Origin: JBGNFV01 sp049645705
GTDB taxonomy: Bacteria > Bacteroidota > Bacteroidia > Cytophagales > Cyclobacteriaceae
NCBI GenBank assembly: GCA_049645705.1
Contig: JBARUK010000098.1
Location: forward strand, 67,668 to 131,667
DNA: 64,000 bases
Reading direction: 5' to 3'
Below the pieces are notes generated by a model that made no database searches, had not been told where the DNA came from, and worked only from the letters and a program-made list of their open reading frames with translations. Numbering within the stretch: the first letter of the stretch is position 1; every line of letters begins with the position of its first letter. The translations under genes were made by a program, and so were the position numbers. Shown here piece after piece: positions 52,537 to 62,563 of the stretch.

Positions 52537-55161
52537 TTGAAACCTACAGAACGTTTACCGGAACAGACGGCAAGGACTAAAATGATACTTTGGTTCCTGG
52601 TGGCATTTCTTATGCTTGCCGGAGCGGCTGTCATTGCGTATTCCAGTTTTAACCGGCTTGAGAACTCGGTAGAACGGCTGGCTAATCCGAACGCCAAACT
52701 TATTCAGCTAAATCGTATCCTGGCAGATATCTCCCGCCTGGAATATAGCTCTAACCTGTACCTGAGAGAGTACGACACTACGTATCTCAATACTCACCAG
52801 ACCAACACAGAAGACCTGCAGACCGAAATTGCGAGCATGCGGGAGATGCTGTCTAACCAGCCCCAGCAGCAACGCCGCCTGGACTCTATCTCTATGCTAC
52901 TATCGGAAAGGACGGTAAAGATGGTGGATCTGACGAAGCTCCGCCAGCGGTATGGCAATGAGGTATTTACTGAAAAAGCGGTACGGGAGGTCTCTCGCCG
53001 CGCCGCCAAAAAGGCGGACGTAGTAGACAGCACGATCACGCTTCGAAACATAAATACGCAGGTAAAGGAGGTAGAGCCGGAGGAGGTAGTGGAAGAGCCA
53101 AAAGAGGAGACCAAAAAGGGGAACTTCTTTAACCGGCTGGGCAGCTTTTTTACCGGAAAGGAGAATGAGGAATCTGTCCCTGAACCCAGCAAGGAACCCC
53201 AGTTTACGAAGATTCGTACGATCACAGACAGCATATTTGTCGCCACACCTGATACGGTACTGCAGGACATCCAGAAATACCTTTCAGGACTCTCCAGGGA
53301 CGAGATGCGCTACCGCCGAATACTGGAACAGCGCGAGTCTGAGCTTATCATGACCAATAGTGAGATAGTAGATAAGATACAGACGATCATTAGCGAAGTA
53401 GAGTCGGATGAGGTGAAGCGGGCGGTATTCAATGGTCAGGAGGCTAAGAACATTGCGCAGCGGAGTACCCGCACCATCGGCATTATTCTCGGGGTGTTTT
53501 TTATCATAAGCCTGATCTTCGTCAGCCTTATATCGGGTGATATTCGTAAGAGCATATTCTTTCGTCAGCAGCTACAGCGCGCTAAGGAAGAAAGTGAACG
53601 ACTGGCCCGGGTCAAGGAAGAGTTTCTGGCCAATATGAGCCATGAGATCCGTACGCCTCTGAATGCCATAGTCGGATTTACCGAGCAGCTTGAAAAGAGC
53701 GGGGTGGAAATACAGCAGCAGCCTTACATAGATGCCCTGAAGCATAGCAGCGGCCATCTGCTGCACCTGGTAAATGATATTCTGGACTATTCTAAAATAG
53801 AAGCCGGTGAACTGCCACTGGAGGAGATCCCTTTTCATATCGGTACAGTAATACACCAGGTATTTCTGAGCCTGGAACAGAAGGCAAAGCAAAAGGGCCT
53901 CAATTTTTACTATGATGTAGACGACCAGCTGGACAAAGCTCTGGTGGGCGACCCTCACCGCCTGGCCCAGGTGCTGATAAACCTGGCCGGAAATGCGATA
54001 AAATTTACGGAAACGGGCGATGTATCGATTACCTGCAGCCTGGTAAAGGAGACGGAAAAAAAGATGTCTGTACGTATGGAGGTAAGCGATACGGGTGCGG
54101 GTATTCCTAAGGAAAGTCTGAAGAACATATTTGACAGCTTCAAGCAGGCAGACAGTACGGTGTCACGAAAGTACGGTGGTACTGGGCTGGGGCTGGCTAT
54201 TACGAAGAGGCTGGTAGAAATGCATAATGGTAAGATATCAGTAACCAGTGAAGTAGGTAAGGGCAGTACGTTTATGTTCGATGTCCCCTACCCTAAAACG
54301 GACAAGCAGGTAGAAACAACAGAAACGGTATTTACTGAAGCCTCCGAGGCCTCGCTGGTAGGTAAACGCCTGCTGGGTGTGGATGATGACGGCTTTAACC
54401 TGAAACTGCTGAAGGTGATCCTGGATAAGTATAGTCTGGACTATAAACTGGTGAACAACGGGGCCGACGCAATCCGCATGGCGGAAGAAGAGGACTGGGA
54501 CCTGATGCTGCTGGATATGCAGATGCCGGAAATAAGCGGGGTGGAAGTAGTAAAGGCCATCAGACATATGTCTGATTCTAAACGACGGGCCGTTCCTATC
54601 ATATCCCTGACAGCCAATGTACTGAAGAAGGACCTGCAGCTTATGTACGATGAAGGGGCAAATGACCACCTGCTAAAGCCCTACAAGGAAACGGAACTGG
54701 TAGAAAAACTACTGCTGTACCTGGGCGATATGCCACTGACACAGGAAGCTGAGCGGAGATCCGGTAATGTAAAAGAGCAGGTAAAAACGCATACTAACGG
54801 GACTACAAGCAACGGAGGGCCTGTATATGATCTGGATGATCTCAAGCGCTTTACCGGTGATGACCCTGACACTATTCGTGAAATAGTAGAGGACTTTATC
54901 GAGGAGACAGAAGAAAACATTTCACTATTTGTGAAGGCGCTGCACAATGGCGACCTGATGAACCTGAAAAACATTTCGCACAAGATGTACCCCGGATACT
55001 CTCATTTTAACGTGCACCCGGCTGCAGGTCTGCTGCATGAGATAGAGACCTCGCATGAGTCTGAAGACATCACGGGCAATATCCGCCAGAAATCAGAGGA
55101 AGTAATTACGCATACGGAGAAAGTACTTTCTACCCTGCGCGAAGACTACGCTGTAGCCTGA
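52537..55161 (+). CDS. Hybrid histidine kinase with receiver and Hpt domains
   Basis: The 874-residue phosphorelay protein begins with TTG at 52537 (ATG at 52582 is possible). A helix at about 17-38 and another at about 312-333 enclose a large periplasmic sensor rich in charged coils, with a Glu/Lys/Pro stretch near 185-225. The phosphoacceptor site is NMSHEIRTPLNAIVGF (about residue 370). The ATPase domain follows (about 465-590; NLAGNAIKFTETG and GTGLGLAITKRL). The receiver (about 615-730) has LMLLDMQMPEISG, and the Hpt domain (about 765-865) has SHKMYPGYSHF. It faces an NtrC-type regulator on the other strand with no gap. Confidence 0.92.
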   Translation: MKPTERLPEQTARTKMILWFLVAFLMLAGAAVIAYSSFNRLENSVERLANPNAKLIQLNRILADISRLEYSSNLYLREYDTTYLNTHQTNTEDLQTEIASMREMLSNQPQQQRRLDSISMLLSERTVKMVDLTKLRQRYGNEVFTEKAVREVSRRAAKKADVVDSTITLRNINTQVKEVEPEEVVEEPKEETKKGNFFNRLGSFFTGKENEESVPEPSKEPQFTKIRTITDSIFVATPDTVLQDIQKYLSGLSRDEMRYRRILEQRESELIMTNSEIVDKIQTIISEVESDEVKRAVFNGQEAKNIAQRSTRTIGIILGVFFIISLIFVSLISGDIRKSIFFRQQLQRAKEESERLARVKEEFLANMSHEIRTPLNAIVGFTEQLEKSGVEIQQQPYIDALKHSSGHLLHLVNDILDYSKIEAGELPLEEIPFHIGTVIHQVFLSLEQKAKQKGLNFYYDVDDQLDKALVGDPHRLAQVLINLAGNAIKFTETGDVSITCSLVKETEKKMSVRMEVSDTGAGIPKESLKNIFDSFKQADSTVSRKYGGTGLGLAITKRLVEMHNGKISVTSEVGKGSTFMFDVPYPKTDKQVETTETVFTEASEASLVGKRLLGVDDDGFNLKLLKVILDKYSLDYKLVNNGADAIRMAEEEDWDLMLLDMQMPEISGVEVVKAIRHMSDSKRRAVPIISLTANVLKKDLQLMYDEGANDHLLKPYKETELVEKLLLYLGDMPLTQEAERRSGNVKEQVKTHTNGTTSNGGPVYDLDDLKRFTGDDPDTIREIVEDFIEETEENISLFVKALHNGDLMNLKNISHKMYPGYSHFNVHPAAGLLHEIETSHESEDITGNIRQKSEEVITHTEKVLSTLREDYAVA

Positions 55162-56577
55162 TCAAAGGAGATCATACTTTTCCATTTTATTATAGAGCGT
55201 TTTGCGGTCTATCTGTAGTATACGCGCTGCCTGAGACTTATTGAAGCGCACTTCGGTAAGTGTCTTCAGGATCAACTCTTTTTCGTTGTTCTCATTCATC
55301 TTATGCAGGGAGGCTGCATCATTATTGCCCGGTGTGGATGTGTCCGGTGCGGATACACCTGTCGAGGGGGTGCCGGGAGCTCGCACAGGTTCGCCGAATA
55401 TCTCAGGAGGAAGCGCTGCCCGTCTTATAGGCCCGCTCCCGGTTATGAGTACGGCGCGGCGTACTATGTTTCTCATCTCACGCAGGTTGCCCGGCCATTT
55501 GTATACGCCCAGCCTTGCAAGTACTTCATCATCAAATCCGCTGACTGAGGTGCCCAGCTCATCATTTGCACGCTGCAGAAAGTGATCGGCAAAGAGGTAG
55601 GCATCTTCTCCTCTTTCTCGCAGGGGAGGTAACTGAAGGGAAAATTCATTCAGGCGGTGATACAGATCTTCACGAAATTTACCTTCAGCTACTTTATTGC
55701 GCAGTTCGTCATTAGTAGCTGTGATGATGCGAACATCTACTGGTATATCAGTATTTTCGCCTACCCTCCTGACTTTCCGTTCCTGTATAGCCCTCAGTAG
55801 TTTTATCTGTACTTCGTACGACAGGTTGCCGACCTCATCCAGAAACAGGGTACCGCCCGATGCGTACTCGAATTGCCCCTTTTTATTATTAAGCGCCCCG
55901 GTAAAGGCTCCTTTGGCATGGCCGAACAGCTCACTGTCTGCCAACTGGTCGGTCAGGGTACCACAGTCCAGTGCTACAAAGGCCTTTTCGCTGCGTTTAC
56001 TGCGGCGGTATATCTCACGGGCCAGGTATTCCTTGCCGGTGCCGCTCTCGCCCTGTATAATGACGGACATCTCAGTAGGTGCCACCAGGTCCACATGGTT
56101 CATAAGCTGTTGCATAGCCGTACCTTTACCAGCTATGAAAGGGGATTCTGAAGGGGCTAAGGTTGGTTTCTTATCGGTTTTGGGCTGTCCCTTCTCGGGA
56201 ACGGGTTCCGCCTGATCTTTAGGGGTGAGGTTGGTTTTAATAGTATGCAGTACCTCCTCAGGGTTTACAGGCTTTAACACATAGTCCACTGCTCCCTGCT
56301 TCATGGCCTCTACTGCCACACGGGTATCTGAGTAGCCTGTCATAAGGAGCACAGGCAGGCGGGGGTTTTTCTCCCTCAACTGATGCATAAGCTCCATACC
56401 GGTAGCATCGGGGAGCCGGTAATCACTGATGACGAAGTCATACGCCTGCTCCGAGGCCATTTCCCCGGCCTGTCTGGCACTGCGGGCTATTTCAGGCTGG
56501 TACCCGTTGCGGGTCAGGAATTTCTCCAAAATGCTGGAGAACACTCTGTCATCTTCTACGATCAAAATTCGCGTCAC
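55162..56577 (-). CDS. NtrC-family sigma-54-dependent response regulator
   Basis: The 471-residue regulator has a receiver domain (about 3-118; phospho-acceptor in VISDYRLPDATG) and an acidic/proline linker. The AAA+ domain spans about 145-375, with Walker A QGESGTGKEYLA, the canonical sigma-54 loop GAFTGA and GGTLFLDEVGN. A Fis-type DNA-binding domain (about 425-470) includes FNKSQAARILQIDRKTLYNKM. The start is GTG at 56577. It ends exactly where the convergent hybrid kinase ends, so both likely act in one phosphorelay; direct partnership is inferred. Confidence 0.93.
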   Translation of the reverse strand: MTRILIVEDDRVFSSILEKFLTRNGYQPEIARSARQAGEMASEQAYDFVISDYRLPDATGMELMHQLREKNPRLPVLLMTGYSDTRVAVEAMKQGAVDYVLKPVNPEEVLHTIKTNLTPKDQAEPVPEKGQPKTDKKPTLAPSESPFIAGKGTAMQQLMNHVDLVAPTEMSVIIQGESGTGKEYLAREIYRRSKRSEKAFVALDCGTLTDQLADSELFGHAKGAFTGALNNKKGQFEYASGGTLFLDEVGNLSYEVQIKLLRAIQERKVRRVGENTDIPVDVRIITATNDELRNKVAEGKFREDLYHRLNEFSLQLPPLRERGEDAYLFADHFLQRANDELGTSVSGFDDEVLARLGVYKWPGNLREMRNIVRRAVLITGSGPIRRAALPPEIFGEPVRAPGTPSTGVSAPDTSTPGNNDAASLHKMNENNEKELILKTLTEVRFNKSQAARILQIDRKTLYNKMEKYDLL

Positions 56578-56668
56578 GCCTGATAATTACACTGTTTAGT
56601 ACAACAACAGAGTGATTAACGAATAAGGATTAATTACGTTTAAATGCCACTTTTTACGCGTATTAAAC

Positions 56669-56706
56669 AAAAAAAACAGGCTGCTCCCTGGGGAACAACC
56701 TGTTTT
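56669..56706 (-). terminator. Intrinsic terminator after the acidic secreted protein
   Basis: On the minus strand AACAGGTTGTTCCC pairs imperfectly with GGGAGCAGCCTGTT, followed by a run of T residues. Confidence 0.75.
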
Positions 56707-56736
56707 CGTCATCGTACTATTAAGCTATTAGCCTAA

Positions 56737-57222
56737 TTACTCATTAGGGTTTACTTCGCTGGTTTTTTCTTCTACAGAAAGTCCTTCTTCATCAATGATC
56801 AAAACTGTCTTAGCAGAAGTTTCTTCTTCTACAGTCGTTTCAGTTTTTTCTTCGATCATTACTTCACCTTCAGTCTCAAGTTCTACTTCGCTTTCAACGG
56901 TAGTCTTAGACTCCATTTCAGCAGAACCGATATGAAGTTCATAAGTAACTTCTGTTTCAAGACCGTCGGTATCAACCGGAGTCTCTACTTTATAGGCTTC
57001 AGTGATATTCCAATCTGCAAATTCACTGGTATTGTAAGCATCCACTACCTGGCCAGGAAGCTGATCCACCTCTACTGGTGTTCTTTTTACTTCTGCTTCT
57101 TTTTCAGGACCGGCTACTTCTATTTCTGATGTATATTCAGTATTGGTAGTTGCAAGAGATTGTGCGCCTGCAAAACCAGTAGTCATTAGAGCGCATGCTG
57201 CGATTAAAAAAGTCTTCTTCAT
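56737..57222 (-). CDS. Acidic secreted protein, PepSY-like
   Basis: The 161-residue product has a signal peptide (about residues 1-21, ending FAGAQ) and is very rich in Glu, Thr and Val. The middle part, VDQLPGQVVDAYNTSEFADWNITEAYKVE, resembles the PepSY-like domain of Bacteroidota periplasmic proteins. The KTVLIIDEEGLSVEEK end is comparable to its last strands. Between them is a repetitive stretch of alternating Glu and Val/Thr (about 95-135). A periplasmic or surface role is likely; function is unknown. It has its own terminator. Confidence 0.65.
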   Translation of the reverse strand: MKKTFLIAACALMTTGFAGAQSLATTNTEYTSEIEVAGPEKEAEVKRTPVEVDQLPGQVVDAYNTSEFADWNITEAYKVETPVDTDGLETEVTYELHIGSAEMESKTTVESEVELETEGEVMIEEKTETTVEEETSAKTVLIIDEEGLSVEEKTSEVNPNE

Positions 57223-57449
57223 GACAAAAAAATGTTAAGGTTATAGATTTAACGTTGTCGTGCTATCGAATATAACAAGTACGATACGAATACCGTACCA
57301 ACTCAAAAATCTGCCTGAAACGACTAAAAAAGGGCATCTGACCAATCAAAGGTGTGGAATAACTCCCCAATCTGTGGAAGATATACTCCCCGATGCGGGA
57401 ATATTTGCCGCCGGTGAGTATTCTTTTAGTATCTGATAATAACAATCCT

Positions 57450-57457
57450 TATTTTTG
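57450..57457 (+). promoter_or_regulatory. Candidate -7 element (TATTTTTG) for the aminotransferase
   Basis: An exact -7 match 23 nt before the ATG at 57481. No exact -33 TTTG. Confidence 0.4.
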
Positions 57458-57480
57458 GGCGCATTCAAACTAATCAATCT

Positions 57481-58677
57481 ATGAGCGACCTTTCGCTGCG
57501 CATACGCGGACTGGCGGAATCTGCCACAATAGCCATGGCCCAGAAGGCCCGTGATTTTAAAGCCAGGGGTATAGACCTCATAAGCCTGAGCCTTGGCGAG
57601 CCGGATTTTCAAACCCCGGACTACATCCGTACAGCGGCTATCGAAGCCATAAACGACGGCAGTTATTTTTCATACCCGCCAGTACCCGGCTACCAGGACC
57701 TGCGTGAAGCCATTGCAGAAAAGCTGAAGCGGGACAATAATATAGAATCTTCTGCTGCGAACATCGTAGTGTCTACCGGGGCTAAGCAGTCCATAGCCAA
57801 TGTTATGCTATGCCTGTTAGATCCGGGTGACGAGGTGATCGTATTCTCTCCCTACTGGGTAAGTTATGCCGAGATCATAAAGGTAGCGGAGGGTACACCG
57901 GTCTATGTACATGGTGGTATAGAGAATGACTTTAAGGTAACAGCCGAACAACTCGAAAAGGCCATCACCCCCAAAACGAAGGCTATAATCTACAGTTCGC
58001 CCTGTAACCCGACAGGGTCTGTCTTTACCAGGGAAGAACTGGAGTCATTTGCAGAAGTAGTAAAGAGGCACGACAGCCTGTACGTGATCGCCGATGAGAT
58101 CTATGAACTGATCAACTTCAGCGGCGGGCATGCCAGCATGGCGGCCATACCGGGCATGGTAGACAGGACCATTACAGTAAACGGCTTCAGTAAAGGCTAT
58201 GCCATGACGGGCTGGCGTGTAGGCTACATCAGCGCACCCCTGGAAATAGCCAAAGCCTGCAACAAGATGCAGGGGCAGTTTACTTCGGCTACCTGTGGCA
58301 TTGCCCAGCGGGCAGCCCTGGCGGCACTTACGGGCGACCAGCAACCTACCCGCGATATGGCAGATGCCTACCTTGAGCGCAGAGATATGGTGCTGGAGCT
58401 ATTGGCTGACATACCCGGCATTAAAGCAAATACTCCGCGTGGGGCTTTCTACGTTTTTCCGGACGTAAGCAACTATTTCGGAAAGTCCTTTGAGGGCAAA
58501 AAAATCAACGATGCCACCGAGCTCTGCATGTACCTGCTGGAAGAGGCCCATGTGTCTCTGGTAACCGGCGAAGCCTTCGGTGCTCCCGACTGTCTCCGTA
58601 TCAGCTACGCAGCTTCTACGGATGAACTGAAGGAAGCATTCAGGCGAATGAAAGAAGCGCTGGCAAAACTGAGTTAA
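57481..58677 (+). CDS. PLP-dependent aspartate aminotransferase-like enzyme
   Basis: The 398-residue class I aminotransferase moves an amino group between aspartate (or a related amino acid) and a 2-oxo acid. The pyridoxal-phosphate lysine is in GFSKGYAMTGWRVGY. Also visible are SLGEPDFQTP near the N-terminus, the KQSIANVMLCLL helix, SPCNPTGSVFT, and the C-terminal arginine segment LRISYAAS that binds the substrate carboxylate. It fits the bacterial AspC-like (aspartate/prephenate) group. It is the first gene of a run with rfaE1 and trkH; the stop overlaps rfaE1 by one base. Confidence 0.92.
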   Translation: MSDLSLRIRGLAESATIAMAQKARDFKARGIDLISLSLGEPDFQTPDYIRTAAIEAINDGSYFSYPPVPGYQDLREAIAEKLKRDNNIESSAANIVVSTGAKQSIANVMLCLLDPGDEVIVFSPYWVSYAEIIKVAEGTPVYVHGGIENDFKVTAEQLEKAITPKTKAIIYSSPCNPTGSVFTREELESFAEVVKRHDSLYVIADEIYELINFSGGHASMAAIPGMVDRTITVNGFSKGYAMTGWRVGYISAPLEIAKACNKMQGQFTSATCGIAQRAALAALTGDQQPTRDMADAYLERRDMVLELLADIPGIKANTPRGAFYVFPDVSNYFGKSFEGKKINDATELCMYLLEEAHVSLVTGEAFGAPDCLRISYAASTDELKEAFRRMKEALAKLS

Positions 58678-59684
58678 TGAGTAGCATTTCGTCACTGACA
58701 GAATTGTTTGAAGGCCTGTCCGGCCTGCGCGCCCTGATTGTAGGCGATGTCATGATAGACTCGTACATATGGGGCCGTGTAGAGCGTATTTCTCCGGAGG
58801 CGCCGGTACCGGTAGTGACGGTGACCCGCCGTGAGAAACGGCTGGGCGGAGCGGCTAACGTGGCGCTGAATGTACAGGCCCTGGGCGCTACGCCTGTGCT
58901 CTGTACGCTGGTGGGAGACGACCCCGAAGGCCAGAACTTCAGGGAACTGCTACAAAAAAGAGGGCTTACTGAAGAAGGTGTGTACATGAGCCCTGACCGG
59001 CCTACTACGACGAAGGAACGGGTGCTGTCAGGCTCTCAGCAAATGATCAGGGTAGACCACGAGTCTACTACCCCACTAAACCAGGTAGAGCGTGAAGCAC
59101 TTATGTCTCGCGCTACCAAACTTATCAGTACCTGCGATGTGGTCATTTTTGAAGACTATGATAAGGGCTGCCTGGATGAGGGCATCATAGGAGACATTGT
59201 GTCTGTGGCCAAAGAACACGGCATACCTACGGTGGTAGATCCTAAAAAGAAAAACTTTATGGCCTACCGGGGGGTGTCCCTGTTTAAACCCAACCTGAAA
59301 GAGCTGAAAGAAGGACTGAAGATCGACTTCGATCACGGCGACCGTCAGAAGCTGGGCGATGCCATAACGTTACTATCTCAAAAACTGGATGCGGAGCATA
59401 CGCTGGTGACACTGTCTGAAAAGGGTGTGGCCATTTACCATCGCGATACAGGATTACACTTTATGCCAGCCCATGTCCGCGACATCAGTGATGTGAGCGG
59501 TGCGGGTGATACGGTGGTGAGCATTGCCGCTCTGGCGCTGGCACTGGGCCTGCCGGTACGCATGATAGCCGGGCTGAGTAACCTGGGCGGCGGGCTTGTC
59601 TGCGAGCACCTGGGTGTGGTACCTATAGACAAAAGCAGGCTCTTCGAAGAAGCAAGACGTTGTAAGCTGCACGAGGAACTATGA
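58677..59684 (+). CDS. rfaE1: D-glycero-beta-D-manno-heptose-7-phosphate kinase
   Basis: This PfkB-family kinase phosphorylates heptose-7-phosphate at C1 in ADP-heptose synthesis for lipopolysaccharide. The 335-residue protein has LRALIVGDVMIDSYIWG, the substrate loop RRLGGAANVAL type (REKRLGGAANVAL), FKPNLKEL and the ATP-site motif DVSGAGDTVVS. It matches the RfaE domain I of HldE alone; there is no C-terminal cytidylyltransferase-like domain. Overlaps of 1 nt with the aminotransferase and 4 nt with trkH show a coupled operon. Confidence 0.9.
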   Translation: MSSISSLTELFEGLSGLRALIVGDVMIDSYIWGRVERISPEAPVPVVTVTRREKRLGGAANVALNVQALGATPVLCTLVGDDPEGQNFRELLQKRGLTEEGVYMSPDRPTTTKERVLSGSQQMIRVDHESTTPLNQVEREALMSRATKLISTCDVVIFEDYDKGCLDEGIIGDIVSVAKEHGIPTVVDPKKKNFMAYRGVSLFKPNLKELKEGLKIDFDHGDRQKLGDAITLLSQKLDAEHTLVTLSEKGVAIYHRDTGLHFMPAHVRDISDVSGAGDTVVSIAALALALGLPVRMIAGLSNLGGGLVCEHLGVVPIDKSRLFEEARRCKLHEEL

Positions 59685-61504
59685 ACCTTAAGCGTCTCAA
59701 AAATCAATTTTCAGAAAGCCTGAACAATATCCTGTACAACAGCAGGCAGAAGGCTTACGGTATTACGCGGGCACTGACACTCTTCACCTCCATGGCGGCA
59801 CTGGGGCTGCTGGTATACGTATACGGCTTCGAACCGAGAGCGCAGGAAGTAAGCCGCATATTCCAGGGGCTGGACATCATCTTTGGCATATTTGTCTTAT
59901 CGTACGTAGTCAGGGCACTGTATGCCTTCAGGCGAAGGGAATTTGTGAAGGACAACCTTTTCGAAGGGCTGCTGGTATCTTTTATAGTACTGAATGCCCT
60001 GAGCAACTGGCTGCTGGGCAATCTGCTGCTGGAAGGGGTATTTACGGCCCTGGGATTCAAGAACTACGAGTCTTTCTACCAGGTGTTCGTTACCATCTTC
60101 ATGTTTTTACTGCTGGGATTCGAGATGACCAAGGCCAGCCTGAACCTGGCCAATATCACGCTGAAACCTGCCACGACATTTATTCTTAGCTTTTTATTTC
60201 TGATAGGCGTGGGCGCCGGGCTGCTGATGCTGCCTGCCATGACTGTAAATGAAGGGAGCATGCCTTTCCTGGAAGCGCTGTTCACATCGGTAAGTGCCAG
60301 CTGTGTCACGGGCCTGATCGTGGTGGATACGGCTACCTATTTCACCTTCAAGGGACAGCTGGTTATCCTGATCCTCATCCAGTTGGGCGGACTGGGTATC
60401 GTGTCGTTCGCTACCTTCTTTGCCACTTTTCTCCGCCAGGGGGTGGGTATAAAGCAGCAGTTGCTTATACAGGATTTTCTCAGCAGCGAGAGTCTCTTCT
60501 CTGCCCGCGGACTGCTGAAGCAGATCGTGCTCATCACGCTGGTTATAGAAGCAGGGGCTTTCTTCTTTATTTACAATACCTGGAATGCCGAGGGCTATTT
60601 TGACTCTACCTCAGACCGCATATTCTACAGCCTGTTTCACGCGGTAAGCGCATTCTGTAATGCCGGGTTCAGTACGTTTACCAATAATATGTACGAGCCG
60701 GTCATTCGTACTTCCTACATACTCCACATGGTGGTGGTGATCGCCGTAATACTGGGCGGCATAGGGTTCAGTACGCTGGAAGACCTGTTTAGTATACAGC
60801 GTCTGCGCGACCGGTTTAAAAACCCCTGGAAGGACTGGCGCCTTGCTACAAAAGTGGCGGTATTCACCTCTCTGGCCCTCCTGGTCTTTGGTACGATAGT
60901 CATCTTTGTACTGGAGTATAACAACACGCTCTACGGCCTTAATTTTACCGAGAAAGCGATCACCAGCTTTTTTCAGAGCGGCATAGCCCGTACGGCTGGC
61001 TTCAATACGGTAAATATCGGTGAGATGAGGCAGGCAACCCTGCTGGTGATGATCTTCCTCATGTTTATCGGAGCTTCCAGCGGATCCGTAGGCGGCGGTA
61101 TAAAGACGTCTACCTTTTACCTGATAGTGGCCTCGGTAGCCTCTACTCTCCAGGGCAGGGAAAAGATAGAGATTGCCCGGCGGTACATACCTAATGAAAT
61201 GCTCTTTAAGGCCCTCTCAATATTCTTCTTTGCGGCAGCTATAAACCTGGTGGGCATCTTTGTGCTTACGCTTACCGAGCCGGACCTGGACCTGATGGAT
61301 CTGGCTTTCGAGCACGTATCGGCATTTGGCACCGTTGGGCTCAGTACCGGTATTACTTCTTCACTGTCTGATGGAGGACGGATCATGATCATTATCAGCA
61401 TGTTTCTGGGCAGGGTCGGTACGCTTACCTTTGCCCTGGCCCTGAGTACACGTGCCAGCAGTAAAAACTATAAGTATCCGCGCGCGCACTTTATGGTAGG
61501 GTAA
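59681..61504 (+). CDS. trkH: TrkH-family potassium transporter
   Basis: The 607-residue inner-membrane protein is the channel-like subunit of a K+ uptake system. It has about ten to twelve helices with four pore loops that recall a K+-channel filter, for example ASCVTGLIV, CNAGFSTF, IARTAGFNTVN and FGTVGLSTGI. Residues 1-150 form extra N-terminal helices, making it longer than E. coli TrkH (483). It begins within the rfaE1 stop (ATGA). A TrkA regulatory subunit is not adjacent. Confidence 0.9.
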   Translation: MNLKRLKNQFSESLNNILYNSRQKAYGITRALTLFTSMAALGLLVYVYGFEPRAQEVSRIFQGLDIIFGIFVLSYVVRALYAFRRREFVKDNLFEGLLVSFIVLNALSNWLLGNLLLEGVFTALGFKNYESFYQVFVTIFMFLLLGFEMTKASLNLANITLKPATTFILSFLFLIGVGAGLLMLPAMTVNEGSMPFLEALFTSVSASCVTGLIVVDTATYFTFKGQLVILILIQLGGLGIVSFATFFATFLRQGVGIKQQLLIQDFLSSESLFSARGLLKQIVLITLVIEAGAFFFIYNTWNAEGYFDSTSDRIFYSLFHAVSAFCNAGFSTFTNNMYEPVIRTSYILHMVVVIAVILGGIGFSTLEDLFSIQRLRDRFKNPWKDWRLATKVAVFTSLALLVFGTIVIFVLEYNNTLYGLNFTEKAITSFFQSGIARTAGFNTVNIGEMRQATLLVMIFLMFIGASSGSVGGGIKTSTFYLIVASVASTLQGREKIEIARRYIPNEMLFKALSIFFFAAAINLVGIFVLTLTEPDLDLMDLAFEHVSAFGTVGLSTGITSSLSDGGRIMIIISMFLGRVGTLTFALALSTRASSKNYKYPRAHFMVG

Positions 61505-61648
61505 TATTTCCGGCACCCTTTCCTGACCGTTCGTACAGGAGAGACATCCTTTCTTAAAATAACCTTAGACAATTTACAGATCATATTATACTTTAATGTT
61601 CACTTACCGGACCTGTTACCCGGTGCAAGGACCAAAAACTGACACAAA

Positions 61649-62563
61649 TTGAATATCCTGGACGTAAATCACCTGACTAAGCGGTATTCGGAGCATACAG
61701 CTTTATCAGATGTAAGCCTTTCTGTACCGAAGAACAGTATCTTCGGGCTACTGGGGCCTAATGGTGCCGGTAAGACGACCCTGATCCGGATCATCACGCA
61801 GATTATAGTACCGGACGAGGGCGAAGTGCTCATAGACGGTGAACCGCTCCACCCCGACCACATCAAGGTGATAGGCTACCTGCCGGAAGAGCGCGGACTC
61901 TACAAAAAAATGAAGGTAGGCGACCAGCTTCTGTACCTGGCCCGCCTGAAAGGACTGGAAAAAAGCGATGCACTGGGCCGCATCAAAAAATGGCTGAAGA
62001 AGCTGGACATGATGGAATGGGCCAATAAGAACATCGAGGACCTCAGCAAGGGGATGCAGCAGAAGATCCAGTTTATAGCTACAGTGGTGCATGAGCCCAG
62101 CCTTATCATCCTGGATGAGCCATTTAGTGGTTTTGACCCTGTAAATGCTAACCTGATCAAGGACGAAATACTGGAACTAAGAGAAAAAGGCGCCAGCATT
62201 ATCTTCAGTACTCACCGCATGGAATCCGTAGAGGAGTTATGTGACCACATTGCCCTCATCAATAAGTCCACTAAGATACTGGATGGGCCCAAAAGGGAAA
62301 TAAAGGAAGCGCACCGTACCAATACGTATATCGCAGAACACACAGGAGAGATAAACCTGGACCCTACCGGTTTCGAGGTATCGCCCTGGGTGGACAGCGA
62401 GCAGGGCCACCGGGAGACTACTATCCGTATCCTTAATGGCTCAGGCCCTAATACCCTGCTGGCAGAGCTGATAGGCCAGACGCAGGTAAACGGCTTCCGG
62501 GAAAAGATCCCGAGTATCAATGAAATATTTATCCAGGAAGTAAGCACCCCCATCCATGAATAA
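61649..62563 (+). CDS. ABC transporter ATP-binding protein
   Basis: The 304-residue ATPase powers an ABC-2 exporter. It has the full motif set: Walker A GPNGAGKTTLIR, Q-loop in the GYLPEERGLYK segment, signature DLSKGMQQKIQF, Walker B SLIILDEPFSGFD and switch histidine in IFSTHRMESVE. The C-terminal 80 residues form an accessory domain typical of NatA-like ATPases. The start is TTG at 61649. It overlaps the permease gene by 8 nt. By similarity it may export sodium or another small solute; the substrate is unproven. Confidence 0.92.
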   Translation: MNILDVNHLTKRYSEHTALSDVSLSVPKNSIFGLLGPNGAGKTTLIRIITQIIVPDEGEVLIDGEPLHPDHIKVIGYLPEERGLYKKMKVGDQLLYLARLKGLEKSDALGRIKKWLKKLDMMEWANKNIEDLSKGMQQKIQFIATVVHEPSLIILDEPFSGFDPVNANLIKDEILELREKGASIIFSTHRMESVEELCDHIALINKSTKILDGPKREIKEAHRTNTYIAEHTGEINLDPTGFEVSPWVDSEQGHRETTIRILNGSGPNTLLAELIGQTQVNGFREKIPSINEIFIQEVSTPIHE

